From assembly GCA_038501625.1 (NCBI GenBank), contig JAZAYU010000001.1, positions 5,969,457 to 6,033,456 on the forward strand: a stretch of DNA of 64,000 nucleotides. The letters run 5' to 3'. Positions 46,421 to 58,400 of the stretch are shown here, piece by piece. Position numbers and translations under genes: made by a program. The DNA comes from Corbicula japonica. Taxonomy: Eukaryota; Mollusca; Bivalvia; Venerida; Cyrenidae. How positions within the stretch are numbered: position 1 is the stretch's first letter; every line of letters starts with the position of its first letter. Under the pieces are notes generated by a model that was not told the DNA's origin, searched no databases, and saw nothing but the letters and a program-made list of their open reading frames with translations.

Positions 46421-47236
46421 TACAGAAGGGCACAGAAGTGGTTAAGCAACCCATCGCTGCAAAGTTCACTGATGTTCATCACGTCATACACAGTAATTGA
46501 ACTAAATTAAGAACAAGGTTACTTTAAAAATGTGCACACCATACCTGGTAGTGGAAACTTTTGTCAAATACTTAAAACAGTCAAAACAGTCTCGTTTTTA
46601 GAAGTTCTCCGTAATATATTCAGACAGGAATCTGAAAAAAAATGTAATGTGAAGCTTATTGTGGAATTCAGCATGACTCAAGCAGGGATTTTTAACTGCC
46701 GGGGTCCATGTCTTATAAGTTGGGGAAAATAGCATTATTTCTTCTCTAAAAGGGAATAAAAAACCTGATGTATTGTTACTTTTCGAGGGAAACTGCAGTG
46801 GTTTTAAAGAAAATTTCGGAAGATAAGGTGCTTGCAAACGACCCCTTCTTAAAAAGAAAAAAAGCGCCCAGGACGTACATAGACTGCATCTTCCCAAAAC
46901 GTAGACGTCATATTATTTCCTTGCCCACTAGAAATCTACACATTTCCTCTAAACAAATTATAAGGTACTTTTTATCAACTTAAAATCATTTTCAAACGTT
47001 CATTTTCCAAATCGCATATTTTCAAATAGTCGCAGCACTCTAATTCTAAAACAAAATAGTTAACATTGTCTTATTACTTAAAAGATATGACATCATTCCT
47101 ACATTTCTTTTATTTTCGGAGACCAAGTGTAAATTTGCTAACAGTTTACCACCTTCAAATCTCTGTAGTGTTGAAATTTAACATTCCTAATTAGAATTCA
47201 ATGTTATTTTCATCCTTTTTCGCCGGAGTTATTTAA
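46421..47236. other. no recognised gene
   Basis: The plus open frame 46768-46983 ends in basic clusters (FLKRKKAPRTYID, FPKRRRH) but matches nothing I recognise. Confidence 0.4.
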
Positions 47237-47420
47237 GGAATGATTCTTATTTTAGTGCGGTTCATGCAGATTGGACGTGCACGCGAGAGCTGGCAAATCC
47301 ATAAAGCGCGCTAGCGCTTTATGGTAAATTTACCATAAAGCGCTAGCGCGCTTTATGGATTTGCCAGCTCTCGCGTGCACGTCCAATGTGCATGAACCGC
47401 ACCAAAATAAGAATCATTCC
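47237..47420. mobile_element. 184-bp near-perfect palindrome flanked by TTAA
   Basis: GGAATGATTCTTATTTT faces AAAATAAGAATCATTCC. TTAA lies at 47233-47236 and 47421-47424. The arms contain GACGTGCACGCGAGAGCTGG and ATAAAGCGCGCTAGCGC, and are almost fully complementary with essentially no loop (centre TAAATTTA). The TTAA duplication fits a piggyBac-type MITE. Confidence 0.88.
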
Positions 47421-47609
47421 TTAATTGGTTACAATTAATATTTGTATAGTACATTGTATATACTTCTAATTGAGAAACAGAATATATGTATAGCGGCCTT
47501 GCTCTATCAGGTACACAAACTGACATCAGATCTATACTGGCAGATAGGCTAGCCTACGGAATGTAGGAGCACCGGATACCCGCTGTACATAATCCACCCT
47601 GGCTAACCC

Positions 47610-47807
47610 GGTACGCTTCGCGAACGGTACTACGCAGCGATCACGGCATATGCAACGCTTATTATTATTATTATTATTTAAAAATCTAGCCAAAAACCAT
47701 GCGCTTTTCTTACCTTACCCCGCAGAAACCTTCTAGATTGACACCGCGGCCGGTTATGTCGATTAAAAACGTTGCATCGCGGCGTAGTGCCGTTCGCGAA
47801 GCGTACC
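47610..47807. mobile_element. 198-bp MITE, GGTACGCTTCGCGAACGG termini
   Basis: GGTACGCTTCGCGAACGG faces CCGTTCGCGAAGCGTACC. CTACGCAGCGATC pairs imperfectly with its partner. A (TTA)n run lies inside (near 47660-47680). No target duplication is clear. Confidence 0.7.
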
Positions 47808-50268
47808 AACTGTATTATGATTAAACACCTTTAATGTTATTAGTTTAATGTGCTCTAAACAGCGTAAAACTACAAGACATTTTAACATAAAATTAATAGA
47901 AATCGTCTAAATAAAATAAGACTGGTAAGTCTTAAAAGGCAACGATGCGATCTTTCATATGTTCCACAAATAAAATGTTCCGTTCCAACTGAGGGGTCAG
48001 AGACTGGGATATAGGTAGTAAATATACCAACGATTAGCGCTTTATCGTAAATAGGGAAGGTATTCCAAAAGAATAATTAACTTAAAGCAGTAACCGCGTC
48101 TTATTTTGAGTCCAGGAATGACGGGTAAGGACCACCGCTGCTTTAACTTTAATTGCAAACTGTTTTCCGGGTCCAGTGTAGCGACAGTTTAGTCTGGAAC
48201 TGGAAGGGGCTCTGTAGTCCACAATTATTAAAAAGTATGAAAACGGTATTCTTAAGGCTTAGTGAACCTTATACGCGACGATGAATAAACGTATAAACAA
48301 CTTTTCAACAGTGTCGCTTATTGATCAATGTGTTCAGTTAAATGACCACAGGCTACGTCTACCCGTCATCACACAATAATGTCATTATTAGATCATATTT
48401 TCCACGTCGCCGAATATTTCAAATTTGACAGATTATGCGATGTTTAATTGACAACATTGATAGTAAGCCTAGAGATTAAAGGAATAAAATCGCGTCGGTT
48501 GGGGTTTTGAAAAGAGGGGACCGGTGTGCATTTCATGTCTTTATGTTTACTTCTTAAGTAGGCCTACCTCTTTGAATGAAGAACTGACCTAACATCTTTC
48601 AGTTTAACATTTTCTTGTTGGTAATGGACTAAAATCATGTATATTTCAATCACGCTACCTACATTTTACAGACCTACCATATTCACACATTGAAACTTAA
48701 TCATGCATCATGCCATTAATGAATAAGTGAGAGTTGCGCATATATCACAAATATTTTAATGATTACTTAAGATTTTTCATATTTGTACGGTACTTGACAG
48801 CAGCTGACAATTAATAAGACAAATATTCAAAGAATGCGTGTTTTATACTTTATGCGGACATCCTGAATCTGAAATGGGGTTCCCAATGGGGAAATAAAAT
48901 ATTAAACCTTAAGACTTGGGTAAAATGTAGAAACTCTCAATAACTTGAATAAGGTATCGTCAAATGTTGCGTTTTGCACAGACAAATCAAAGTAACAATG
49001 CTAGCATGTGGTCAAAATACGACTTAACAAACCGATGTTTATATACCTGTGCTGATAGCATGTGCTACCTGTTATAGTGTTACAAGTAAAATATACAGGC
49101 ATAATGTCCTTGTTTCGTGACTAATAACAAAAATCCATTAAAACAGAAATCGTCTTACCTGCTCACTTGTTGTTCTGAATCCTTTATATAAACCAAACCA
49201 AACAACGTCGATTAAGAGTTACATACAATATAAACACTATCCCAAATATGCACTACTGTCAAAAGTTTGAATGGAGCGACAATCCTTATCGGGACATACC
49301 GTATTTACTCGTTAGAGGGCGTATCGATTTTTGTTGTCGGTAACATTAACACATTATCAATAAAGTTATTAAATAGAATTAAAAGTAAGAATGTTGATAA
49401 ACTGAAAGCAGATTTATGCGATTTCACTTAAGACCTACATAGAATATATTTATCAATGATTTTGCGCATATATGACACAATGGACACAGTTTAAGAGCGT
49501 CGGACAATGAAAAAGGCAAACAAAAATATAATGTTCCTTTAATGCGACTCTTTTAACGGAAAAAGTAATATTTTAAATAAGGATATTCTACTGTTACGAG
49601 ATAAGAAAAAATTATAAAAGAGCAAATAATGAATATCGGTCATGTCTGATGCTTGATTTCGGTATGATTCGTTTCTTTTCACACATCGGTAAGCAAAGAC
49701 CGACATAAACCGTAGGCCCAACTTTGCCCGCTAATTCATGTGCACATTGAGGTTTTCATGAAAAAGTATTTACCATGTACACCGGGTGCCATGTAACGGT
49801 TTGTTTAAACCCTAACTTGGGAGCACATTAGTTATTATTCAAAAGGGCATGTGACTGAGGACCGCCCCGTCATATCAGACAAATCGGATAATAACAGAAA
49901 CCACATATATCTATAAATTGTTGTTGTTATATATTTATTTTTTAAGAAATCGATATAATAGATCTATGTTGTTTTGTTTTTATCTAGGAAAAAATACCCA
50001 AAAAATCACTTGAATAAACACACTGTTTAATACAAAATCAAATATAGTTTGAAACTTATAAATTTTAAACAATTTTTCAGGAAAAGCAACTCTGTACATT
50101 TTTCGTCGAAGAAAAGAAATTTCGACTATAATTTGCCGAGCTTGTAATAAACCGAGACATCTTAATGCCATGATTGACAGTTTAAACATCATTAGTTTCG
50201 ACGACGGGCAAATGCACAGTTTCTCGGTTTTGAAACTACTCAATTTTTTGTATGCTTCTTTCCAAGTA
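47808..50268. other. no gene seen
   Basis: No supported coding exon, RNA gene or repeat. Confidence 0.5.
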
Positions 50269-50340
50269 GGGGATGTGGCTCAGTGGTAGAGCGTTCGCTT
50301 TGCATGTGAAAGGCCCCGGGTTCGATCCCCGGCATCTCCA
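50269..50340 (+). tRNA. tRNA-Ala (anticodon TGC)
   Basis: 72 bp with a full cloverleaf. The acceptor stem is GGGGATG/CATCTCC, the D arm GCTC-AGTGGTA-GAGC, the anticodon arm TTCGC-TTTGCAT-GTGAA with anticodon TGC, and the T arm CCGGG-TTCGATC-CCCGG. The discriminator is A and there is no intron. Internal promoters are present: A box TGGCTCAGTGG and B box GGTTCGATCCC. A run of seven T follows at 50345. Confidence 0.97.
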
Positions 50341-50344
50341 CAGC

Positions 50345-50351
50345 TTTTTTT
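50345..50351 (+). terminator. RNA polymerase III terminator
   Basis: TTTTTTT four bases after the tRNA-Ala 3' end. Confidence 0.85.
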
Positions 50352-50737
50352 CTTTTTAATTCTTAGTACAAGCGATGATCAAGTTTCTCCTTATGTTATG
50401 AAAAACAACAAAAAAAAATACATTTTTTCATTATTTTGCAGTAATGCCTAAAATGTAATGGCTGATTTTTGCCACAATGTTTCGGCAGGACAAAAACGTC
50501 GACAACACAAAAACTTGTATGATGGGCAAAATAAGCTTCTTTTCGTGTTTTCATGTGGAGCTCAGTGGAGTATTATTTATTGTTTATAGTTTAGTTTCGT
50601 GTTTTTCACATCATATTAATGAAACTATTGTAATAAAGTCATGTTCTTTCTTCTGTCTCGCGCACTGAAAGGAGAAATTAAACACCTGTTCTGTATTTCC
50701 TTACTTATAAAGCTTTGATCAACGACCTAATTTAACA

Positions 50738-51990
50738 ACTAGAATGTTGTGTTCCACGGAACACACGTGTCGCCTGCATGGAAAAAGTTGGAATGTGGGC
50801 CTATGTTAAATCATATATAATAAAAATATTTTATTTAAGTTGATTTCAATACTACACTACAGAACACATGTGTCATCTAAATTGCATTTAAAAGGGGAAT
50901 AATTAAAATAATGGTGAAACCTGAGTTATCATCTTCAAAAATTGGTTTGTAAATGCAGATGAGTTATTCAAAGTATTAAGTGAATTAATTGAACAAGTAC
51001 TTTCCATTTTACAGGCAACACTAAGTTTCATGTTAAAGTTGCATTTGAAAGGGACATAACTCATAAAATATTGAAACTTGAGTTATCATTCTTGTCGTCA
51101 CAGATGGCATTGTTCATGCTGATGATATATTCCAAGTATGAAGTGAATAGGACAAGTACTTTCAAAGTTAGTCAACATTAAGTTTCATGTTAAAGTTGCA
51201 TTTGAAAGGGGCATAACTAAAAAAAATTTGGAACTTGAGTTATCATTCTTGTTGTCACAGATGGTATTGTTCGTGCTGATGATATATTCCAAGTATGAAG
51301 TGAATAGGACAAGTACTTTCAAAGTTATAGGCAACATTAAGTTTCAGGTTAAAGTTGCATTTGAAAGGGGCATAACTCAAAAAATATTGGAACTAGACTT
51401 ATCTTTCTTGTCGTCACAGATGGCATTGTTCATGCTGATGATATATTCCAAGTACGAAGCAAAGCGATAGGACAAGTACTTTCAAAGTTATAGGCAACAG
51501 TCAATGTTAAATGGCAACATTAAAGGGGCATAACTCAAAAAATATTGGAACTAGACTTATCTTTCTTGTCGTCACAGATGTTATTGTTCATGCTGATGAT
51601 ATATTCCAAGTACGAAGCAAAGCGATAGGACAAGTACTTTCAAAGTTATAGGCAACAGTCAATGTTAAATGGCAACATTAAGTTTCAGGTTAAAGTTGCA
51701 TTTGAAAGGGACATAACTCAAACAAAATTTGGAACTGGAGTTATCATTCTTGTCATCACAGATGGCACAGATGGCATTGTTCATGCTGATGATATATTCC
51801 AAGTATGAAGTGAAAAGATCAAGTACTTTCAAAGTTATAGGAAACATTAAGTTTCAGGTTAAAGTTGCATTTGAAAGGGGCATAACTCAAAAAATATTGA
51901 AACTGGAGTTATCATTCTTGTCGTCACAGATGGCAATGTTCGTGCTGATGATATATTCCAAGCATGAAGTGAATAGGACAAGTACTAATC
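50738..51990. repeat. ~158-170-bp tandem repeat array
   Basis: Starts at TTGTGTTCCACGGAACACAC. AAAGTTGCATTTGAAAGG recurs at about 51034, 51192, 51351, 51692 and 51861. ATGCTGATGATATATTCCAA and GACAAGTACTTTCAAAGTTA appear in each unit. A ~150-bp segment at about 51380-51660 is duplicated almost exactly. Diverged members lie at 1060-1490. Confidence 0.9.
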
Positions 51991-52737
51991 TATAGGATCC
52001 CTATGTGTCTACCTGCTATCGCAGGCGGCACAAAAAGTATTTAAAATTTAAGTTGTTGAGCAAGTGCTCGCCTTCTTTATCCAGCCTCCGTCACCAAAAA
52101 CTGAATAACATTTGAGAAATGAAGGAACATTCTCACCCTCATTATTCGTTGTCCAAGGTTTTTATTTATCATTTTGCTTATTTTGCTTAAAAAAAATCTG
52201 AGAATTTCGTTCCATTTAGATTTATGTTGGAATAAATTAAAGAATAATAACTTAAATTTATTATTCAATTCAGTTTAACTTACATATAATTGTATTATTA
52301 ATCAATTAACAGACAGAGATGCTCGATACCATTTTTCCACCAGACATATAAAGTTGACTTGCCTTATAAAAAGAAAGAAAAACTCAGTTTTAACCATCAA
52401 AATTTGACGATCATTTAAATTTAGTTATATAGTTGATACCATCTCACAAAACATTTATGTATTTTAAATGTGTCTTTTTTTAAAGAAGTTGCTGGAGGCG
52501 GTTGCATGCAGGGTCGGATGCATGTGATTTCTAAAAATGGGGTTTGTTTGGGGTACTCCTACAGTAGTTACATGACATTTTCCATTTATCTGGTGAAATT
52601 CCCCATAAAAGATAACGAAGGTGGCATGAACAACGAGAAGCAGCCACAGCAATTGTTAAGAATTATTTAGATCGTTGAAAAATGTTTATACCTTGCTTTG
52701 GAAATCCATAAAATAACAGCATGGATATAATTAACAT
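51991..52737. other. no gene seen
   Basis: No supported gene or repeat. Confidence 0.5.
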
Positions 52738-52741
52738 TTAA

Positions 52742-52965
52742 CCCTTTCCTTCATAGATACACGTTTATTGCAAGAGCCAACAGTTTAGATCCAGATCAGC
52801 TGGCACATCTGTGCCGTCCGATCAGGAACTTAACTGCTCGCTTTTTTATTCCTTAGGTTATTTCTGACCAGAATGTGACCAGTGCAGATCCTGATCAGAC
52901 AACACGAATGTGCCAGCTGATCTGGATCAACACTGGTCGCACATGCGTATATATGGAGAAAAGGG
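52742..52965. mobile_element. CCCTTTCC MITE, copy 1 (224 bp, TTAA duplication)
   Basis: CCCTTTCCTTCATAGATACA faces a right end ATATGGAGAAAAGGG. TTAA lies at 52738-52741 and 52966-52969. The interior has GATCCAGATCAGCTGGCACA and its inverted, diverged partners. This is the best-preserved copy; the TTAA suggests piggyBac mobilisation. Confidence 0.85.
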
Positions 52966-53524
52966 TTAATGTTTACGCCACAGTTGCAGCACTTTTAAGA
53001 CAAATAGGATTTCTTTTGTTTGCTACAGTAAATCAGGCAGTTTTCAGCCCACTTTTCTTCTCATTTCAGTGCATAATATGCCAGTATCAAAACTTATCAA
53101 ATTGTACCGTCATCACAATTTTGTCTCTTACCAACTTAGTTTAGAATCAAAATTAAATGTTACCTAATTCAGATATAACAAAATGAATGTCTTTTTAAAA
53201 AGATCATTGATATAACCATTCTTACCATGTTTGATGATTAACTAATGAAAGATGTGACCTTTGGAAGTGTTCTTAAGGGTTTTATTTTATTTGACTTTTC
53301 CACCTAGTTTTTGACCTAAGATTATCAAGTTCTAAACTGATTCTTGATATCATTAAAACAAACAATTTGATAAACTTCTAATAAAATCTGATGAAAAATG
53401 TTGCCTCTAATGCATTACTAAGGTGATTCTAATTTGATCTAGTGAATTGTTTGGCCTAAGTTGAGACAGCTTCGCAAGATATTGAGATGTCAACACAGAC
53501 ATTCTGAACAAGTTTGATGCTTTT

Positions 53525-53628
53525 AGATTGATTTGGCTATTTCTGACCATGAGGTGAAAAGTGATGTCATCTGATCTGGATCTACACTGTTTGCACATGC
53601 AATAAACCCACATATGGAGTAAGGGGCT
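53525..53628. mobile_element. CCCTTTCC MITE fragment
   Basis: Right-hand part only: GATCTGGATCTACACTG, then CACATATGGAGTAAGGGG. Confidence 0.65.
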
Positions 53629-54119
53629 AAACACAAGTGTGGTGTAAGTTCTCCAAGAATTGTTCCATGTGATTTTTGAAATCTGGTGTTATTTTAGATT
53701 TTTAATGATTTTGCTTGTAAGCCCTGTTACTGCGTAATGGTTGACCTAATGGTCATGATTTGATCAATTTAAACCTAAGTCAATGTTAGTTATTTGTGGC
53801 AAAATTTGTGGTTTCCAAGGAAAATGTTTGAAATGTTGATGACACACAGCCAGCTGAGCTGACAAAGACTGTCATGTTAGTTAAAAATAAATAAAAAAAA
53901 ACACCACAATTCTTGGGTAACTTAAGCCATCAGTTTTTATGCTGTCTGCATCTTGACAAAACAGCTGCTGAAATCACATCACAGCCGCACATGGTACATA
54001 AAACACCGACAAGACAAAAACCTTGAGACGGTACAAACAAGTTAGATTCAAATGGAAACAAGAAGAAGTCAATACAGGATTTCTGTGCAAACAGTGAAAA
54101 TGCAGAATTGCTGGCACAT

Positions 54120-54290
54120 CAGAAATAACCTAATGATCTAAGCCAAGGACAGTGTAGATCCTGATCAGATGGCAACATCGTGCTTGCTGATCTGATTCTA
54201 CACTGTTTGCCCATGAGCTGGCATATTTGTGCCTTCTGATCAGGATCAACAATGTTGAATTTTAGAAATATTAGGTTAATCCTGACCAAG
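54120..54290. mobile_element. CCCTTTCC MITE fragment
   Basis: Internal part: GTGTAGATCCTGATCAGATG and TGTGCCTTCTGATCAGGATC. Both ends are lost. Confidence 0.6.
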
Positions 54291-54301
54291 ATACTAACTG
54301 T

Positions 54302-54445
54302 GCCCAAGGTTATAAAGCTGAGCATGGAAACCAGTCTCAAATCTCAAGCATCTGATTGGCTGAAATGGCGACCAGTCGCCATTTCAGCCAATCAGATGCT
54401 TGAGATTTGAGACTGGTTTCCAATCTCAGCTTTATAACCTTCAGG
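54302..54445. mobile_element. fold-back element, copy 6 (full length)
   Basis: GCCCAAGGTTATAAAGCTGA faces TCAGCTTTATAACCTTCAGG. The stem is about 70 bp and nearly perfect, centred on GCGACCAGTCGC. Confidence 0.92.
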
Positions 54446-54892
54446 CCTGATCAGATCCATATTAGACAGCACTCAGTACAGCACTTATGTGTCAGCTAAT
54501 CTGTATCTTCACTGGTCACAAATGAATTAAAAGGCATATATCTGTAGCCAAGCTGTTTCCAGGCAACACAGTCATCTGACTACAGTCAAACACCTGACAA
54601 AATCACTTGTTATGGATCATAATTTATTAACTTGTATTCATTCAAATATGTCATAAACTTGAAGGTGTCAAGGAATCAGCTAGGTTTATTGAACTCATCT
54701 TATGGTAATGATTCCCATCCAGCATATGTTACAAATCTGCGCAGCAAATTTCAAACACTTATATAATTTTTTCAATGAAATACCTACACATATCATTGGA
54801 ATACTGTCTGATATTTTCATCTCACGAGCTGGCTTTTTTTTTCTGCAAGAACTACTTTAAATTTATGTTCTTTCTATCCAAATTTCTAGGTC

Positions 54893-54965
54893 TCTATGTT
54901 ATGAGGCCGGGAAGTGAGACCAGTCTCAGATCTCAGCATATCTGAGTGGTTGAAATTGAGCAACG
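54893..54965. mobile_element. fold-back element, diverged half copy
   Basis: GTTATGAGGCCGGGAAGTGA, then GACCAGTCTCAGATCTCAGC. Only one arm is present. It lies about 140 bp downstream of the HPF1 stop. Confidence 0.55.
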
Positions 54966-55107
54966 TTTTAGAACTGGAAATGTGTTTGTTTGCAGTGAAA
55001 TATCTGTTAAATACTAGATCATATATTCTCAATGACGACTACTCCACTTGTGAGGACATCAGTTTTATATAAAAATATACAGAAAATTTCTGTTGTTTTT
55101 TCTTCAT

Positions 55108-55412
55108 TCAATTGAGCTGACTGAGTTTTGAGTCTTTCCTTCTATTCTTCAGATGAGCCTCGATGATCTGCCCATATTCAGGCCTGTTCAACAACATGTA
55201 AGCCAGAGGTAACAGCTGCATAATGGTGGTGTGAAACACGTCACCCCCATAACTGAACAGATCCATCCCAAGTTCAAGTCCTTCTCCATAATCACATTCA
55301 TCATTTGCAAATTGCACGAGTGTGATGAGTTCTTGAAGAGGTTCATAGTTCTTGTCACGTTCTGCTTCAGTTTCACTCTCAGCAATTTTCTTGAACATTT
55401 TCTTAAGATCAG
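55108..55412 (-). CDS. HPF1: HPF1 last exon (catalytic Glu, stop codon)
   Basis: 305 nt, [18 protein letters not shown], then [18 protein letters not shown] and [20 protein letters not shown], ending in TGA. Acceptor CATTTCAG. Confidence 0.96.
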
Positions 55413-58400
55413 CTGAAATGTATAAGCATTCTTTTTAAAATATGTATCTTTTTAAAAATTCATTTTGAATTTTGTGTAAAATCCTATGGCACCATTAAGA
55501 TACTGCAAAACAGTATATATTTGTAAGCAGGAAATATCATGGTTTTAAGTAAAGCTGCATTTTTGCATTACCATTCTTGTTGTGAGAAATGAGTTTGTTA
55601 ATGCAGATACTTGTAATAAACTCCATGTACGAGGGTTGTTCGGAAAGTTTTGAGACACACCTTAATCAGTTTAAAATACAGAAACAACGTTGATTTTGTG
55701 TCCACATACAATTAAATTGTTATAAGTATGAAAACAATTCCTTTGATGTGTTTGTACCATAGCAACGCAGCTATGATAAGGCCGCCGCATGGCATTTAAT
55801 TTAGAAACCAGTCCTATTTTTCGTATCTTGTTCATCGTATTTGTCTGCGAAACCTTGATATTTTTAAAGTAACGCAATTTTACAATTGTGTCGTCGTATA
55901 TCCGTTGTTTTCCATCATCCACAGTAACGGCAAAGTTGCATTTTTGTGATTGCGGATATGCACTCTATGGGGATACCGTCTTTGACAGATCTCTATCAGC
56001 AATGTTTATAGTGATGTTCGTTATGACGGAAATCACTTGAGGAAGCCAGGCAGCTGTTAGAAAGTGCAGGCAACAGTCAGAGAGTAAGCTGGGCCGGAAA
56101 TGGGGGGGGGGGGGAGACAACAAGGTGGATATTGAAGATATTGAACGGAGCGGGTGGCCAAGAGGTGCCGGGAGCAGAGAAGGTCAACACTGGGTATTAC
56201 AACAAGGTAGGTTTTTTTTTAATTTCTGTAATAAACTGAATGGTTTCAATGTATAAAATAATAAAAAAGAAATAGTAATAATTATTAAAATAATAGAAAC
56301 ATAATATTTACTATTATGATAATTGTCTCATTGATATTTTGTTTCAACAGGTGACTCAACGAGACTGATGCATGCGATCGCAAAGAAAAGGCCAGAGATG
56401 TGTTATGATCCGGAAAATATGTACCTTCATCAGGTCAATGCCCTGCTGCAAATGGATGCCACAACCTCGTAGGAACTGGATGCTAGGTTTCAACCGTTTG
56501 CTTTACTTAGCTTACTCACCTGACCTTGCCCTGATGGGTTATGCTCTGTTTCCCGGAATCAAGTCAGAGCTCCATGGTATAAGGTTTACTATGTAAAACA
56601 GCTGCCTGATCATGTAATGATAATTGTATCTTTATTCACAAGTGACTGGAATACGAATGTATTCTATCTGTGTAAGGAGACATGAAAATGCTTGAAATGT
56701 GACGAACGTGCTTTGAGAAATAGTGACATTTAACATTTGACGTAAAGTATTTTGACATTTTACATCGCCATGCCCCACGTGTATGCTGATTGTTATCTAT
56801 GCATGCAATGTTTTATGTGAAATCGATGTGGTATTTAATAATTTATGTACTACCTGTTTTCTGTGAACCACATGGCAGAGTGTTAAAAATTAATTCTGCT
56901 ACCATCTCTACCCCTTTCCTCCATTGACACCTTTATTGCGTGGTTGAACAGTGTAGATCCAGATCAGCCGGCACATCCGTCTGATCAATATCTGCACCGT
57001 TTGCTTTTTGATTCGTAGGTTATCTCTGACCAAAATGCAACCAGTGCTGATCCTGATCAGACAGAACGGATGTGCTGGATCATCTGTATCTACACTGGCC
57101 ACACTTTCATAATTTTAAAGTTTGATGAAAAAGTATTAAGAAATGGCAAAGTTAAAGCCAACCTTAAGTTTTCATAAAAAGGGGAACAACTCCTTCAAAT
57201 GTGACCTTGACCTAAACAATGTGGTATCATACCAAGCATGTTGCCCTAAGGAATATAATTTAAAAGTTTGATGAAGAAATATTAAGAAATGGCAAAGTTA
57301 TAGCCAACGTTAAGTTTTTGTAAAAAGGGGAATAACTCCATCAAATGTGACCTTCTTAAGAATGTGGTATCATCACAAGCGTGTTGACTTAAAGAATTCT
57401 ATTTGAAGGTTTGATGAAGAAATATTGAGAAATGGCAAAGTTATAGCCAATATTAAGTTTTGGTAAAAAAGGGAACAACTCAATCAAATGTGACCTTGAC
57501 CTAAAGAATTTAGTATCATGAGCGTGTTGTCATAAGGAATATAACTTGAAAGTTTGATGAAGAAATATTAAGAAATGGCATAGTTATAGCCAACGTTAAG
57601 TTTTCATAAAAAGGGGAATAACTCCTTCAAATGTGACCTTGACTTAAAGAATGTGGTATCATCATGAGCATGTTGTCATAAGATATGATATGAGCATGTT
57701 GTCATCTAATATGATATGAAAGTTTCATAAGAAATATTAATAGGCAAAGTTATAGCCAATATTAAGTTTTCATGACGGACAGACAGACGAACGGACGGAC
57801 AAAGCGATCCCTATGTATCGACGTTTATTCAAAAGGGTGACACAAAAAAACATGTTACGACATATAAGGGCGAAATAATTATTAGATTTGCTTCTTTCGG
57901 ATGGAGAAATCTGGCTCTTAGTAACTCAGGTAAAATTTTCAATTGTAACATCACATTTGTGAAAGTAATTTATAATCATAATGTTTACCTGGAGTTTCTG
58001 GTACCTCACGATATCCAACATCATTTTTATCAACTGGCACCACAATTCCACATTTATGGAAACTCTTGCATACAACTTTCTTTTCTCGATCTTTTATTCG
58101 TTTTGATTTCAACTCCAAGCTGTAGTTATGTTTCTCTGCACAATCCTTCAGTCTTTTTGAAATCTCTTTCAATTTGGATTTTACAGTCCCTGAGATTTCC
58201 TTGGATTTTAATTTGTCATCAATACAGGAGCTGAAATTGAAATAAATAAAGACCTTTATGAATTCAGTGCCCAAGGTTATAAAACTGAGCATGGAAACCA
58301 GTCTCAAATCTCAAGCATCTGATGGGCTGAAATGGCGACCAGTCGCCATTTCAGCCCATCAGATGCTTGAGATTTGAGACTGGTTTCCATGCTCAGTTTT

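Noticed and set aside
51228..51995. Repeated ORFs reading LSFLLSQM...MIYSKYE
   Set aside because: They repeat with the ~160-bp tandem array period and are not a gene.
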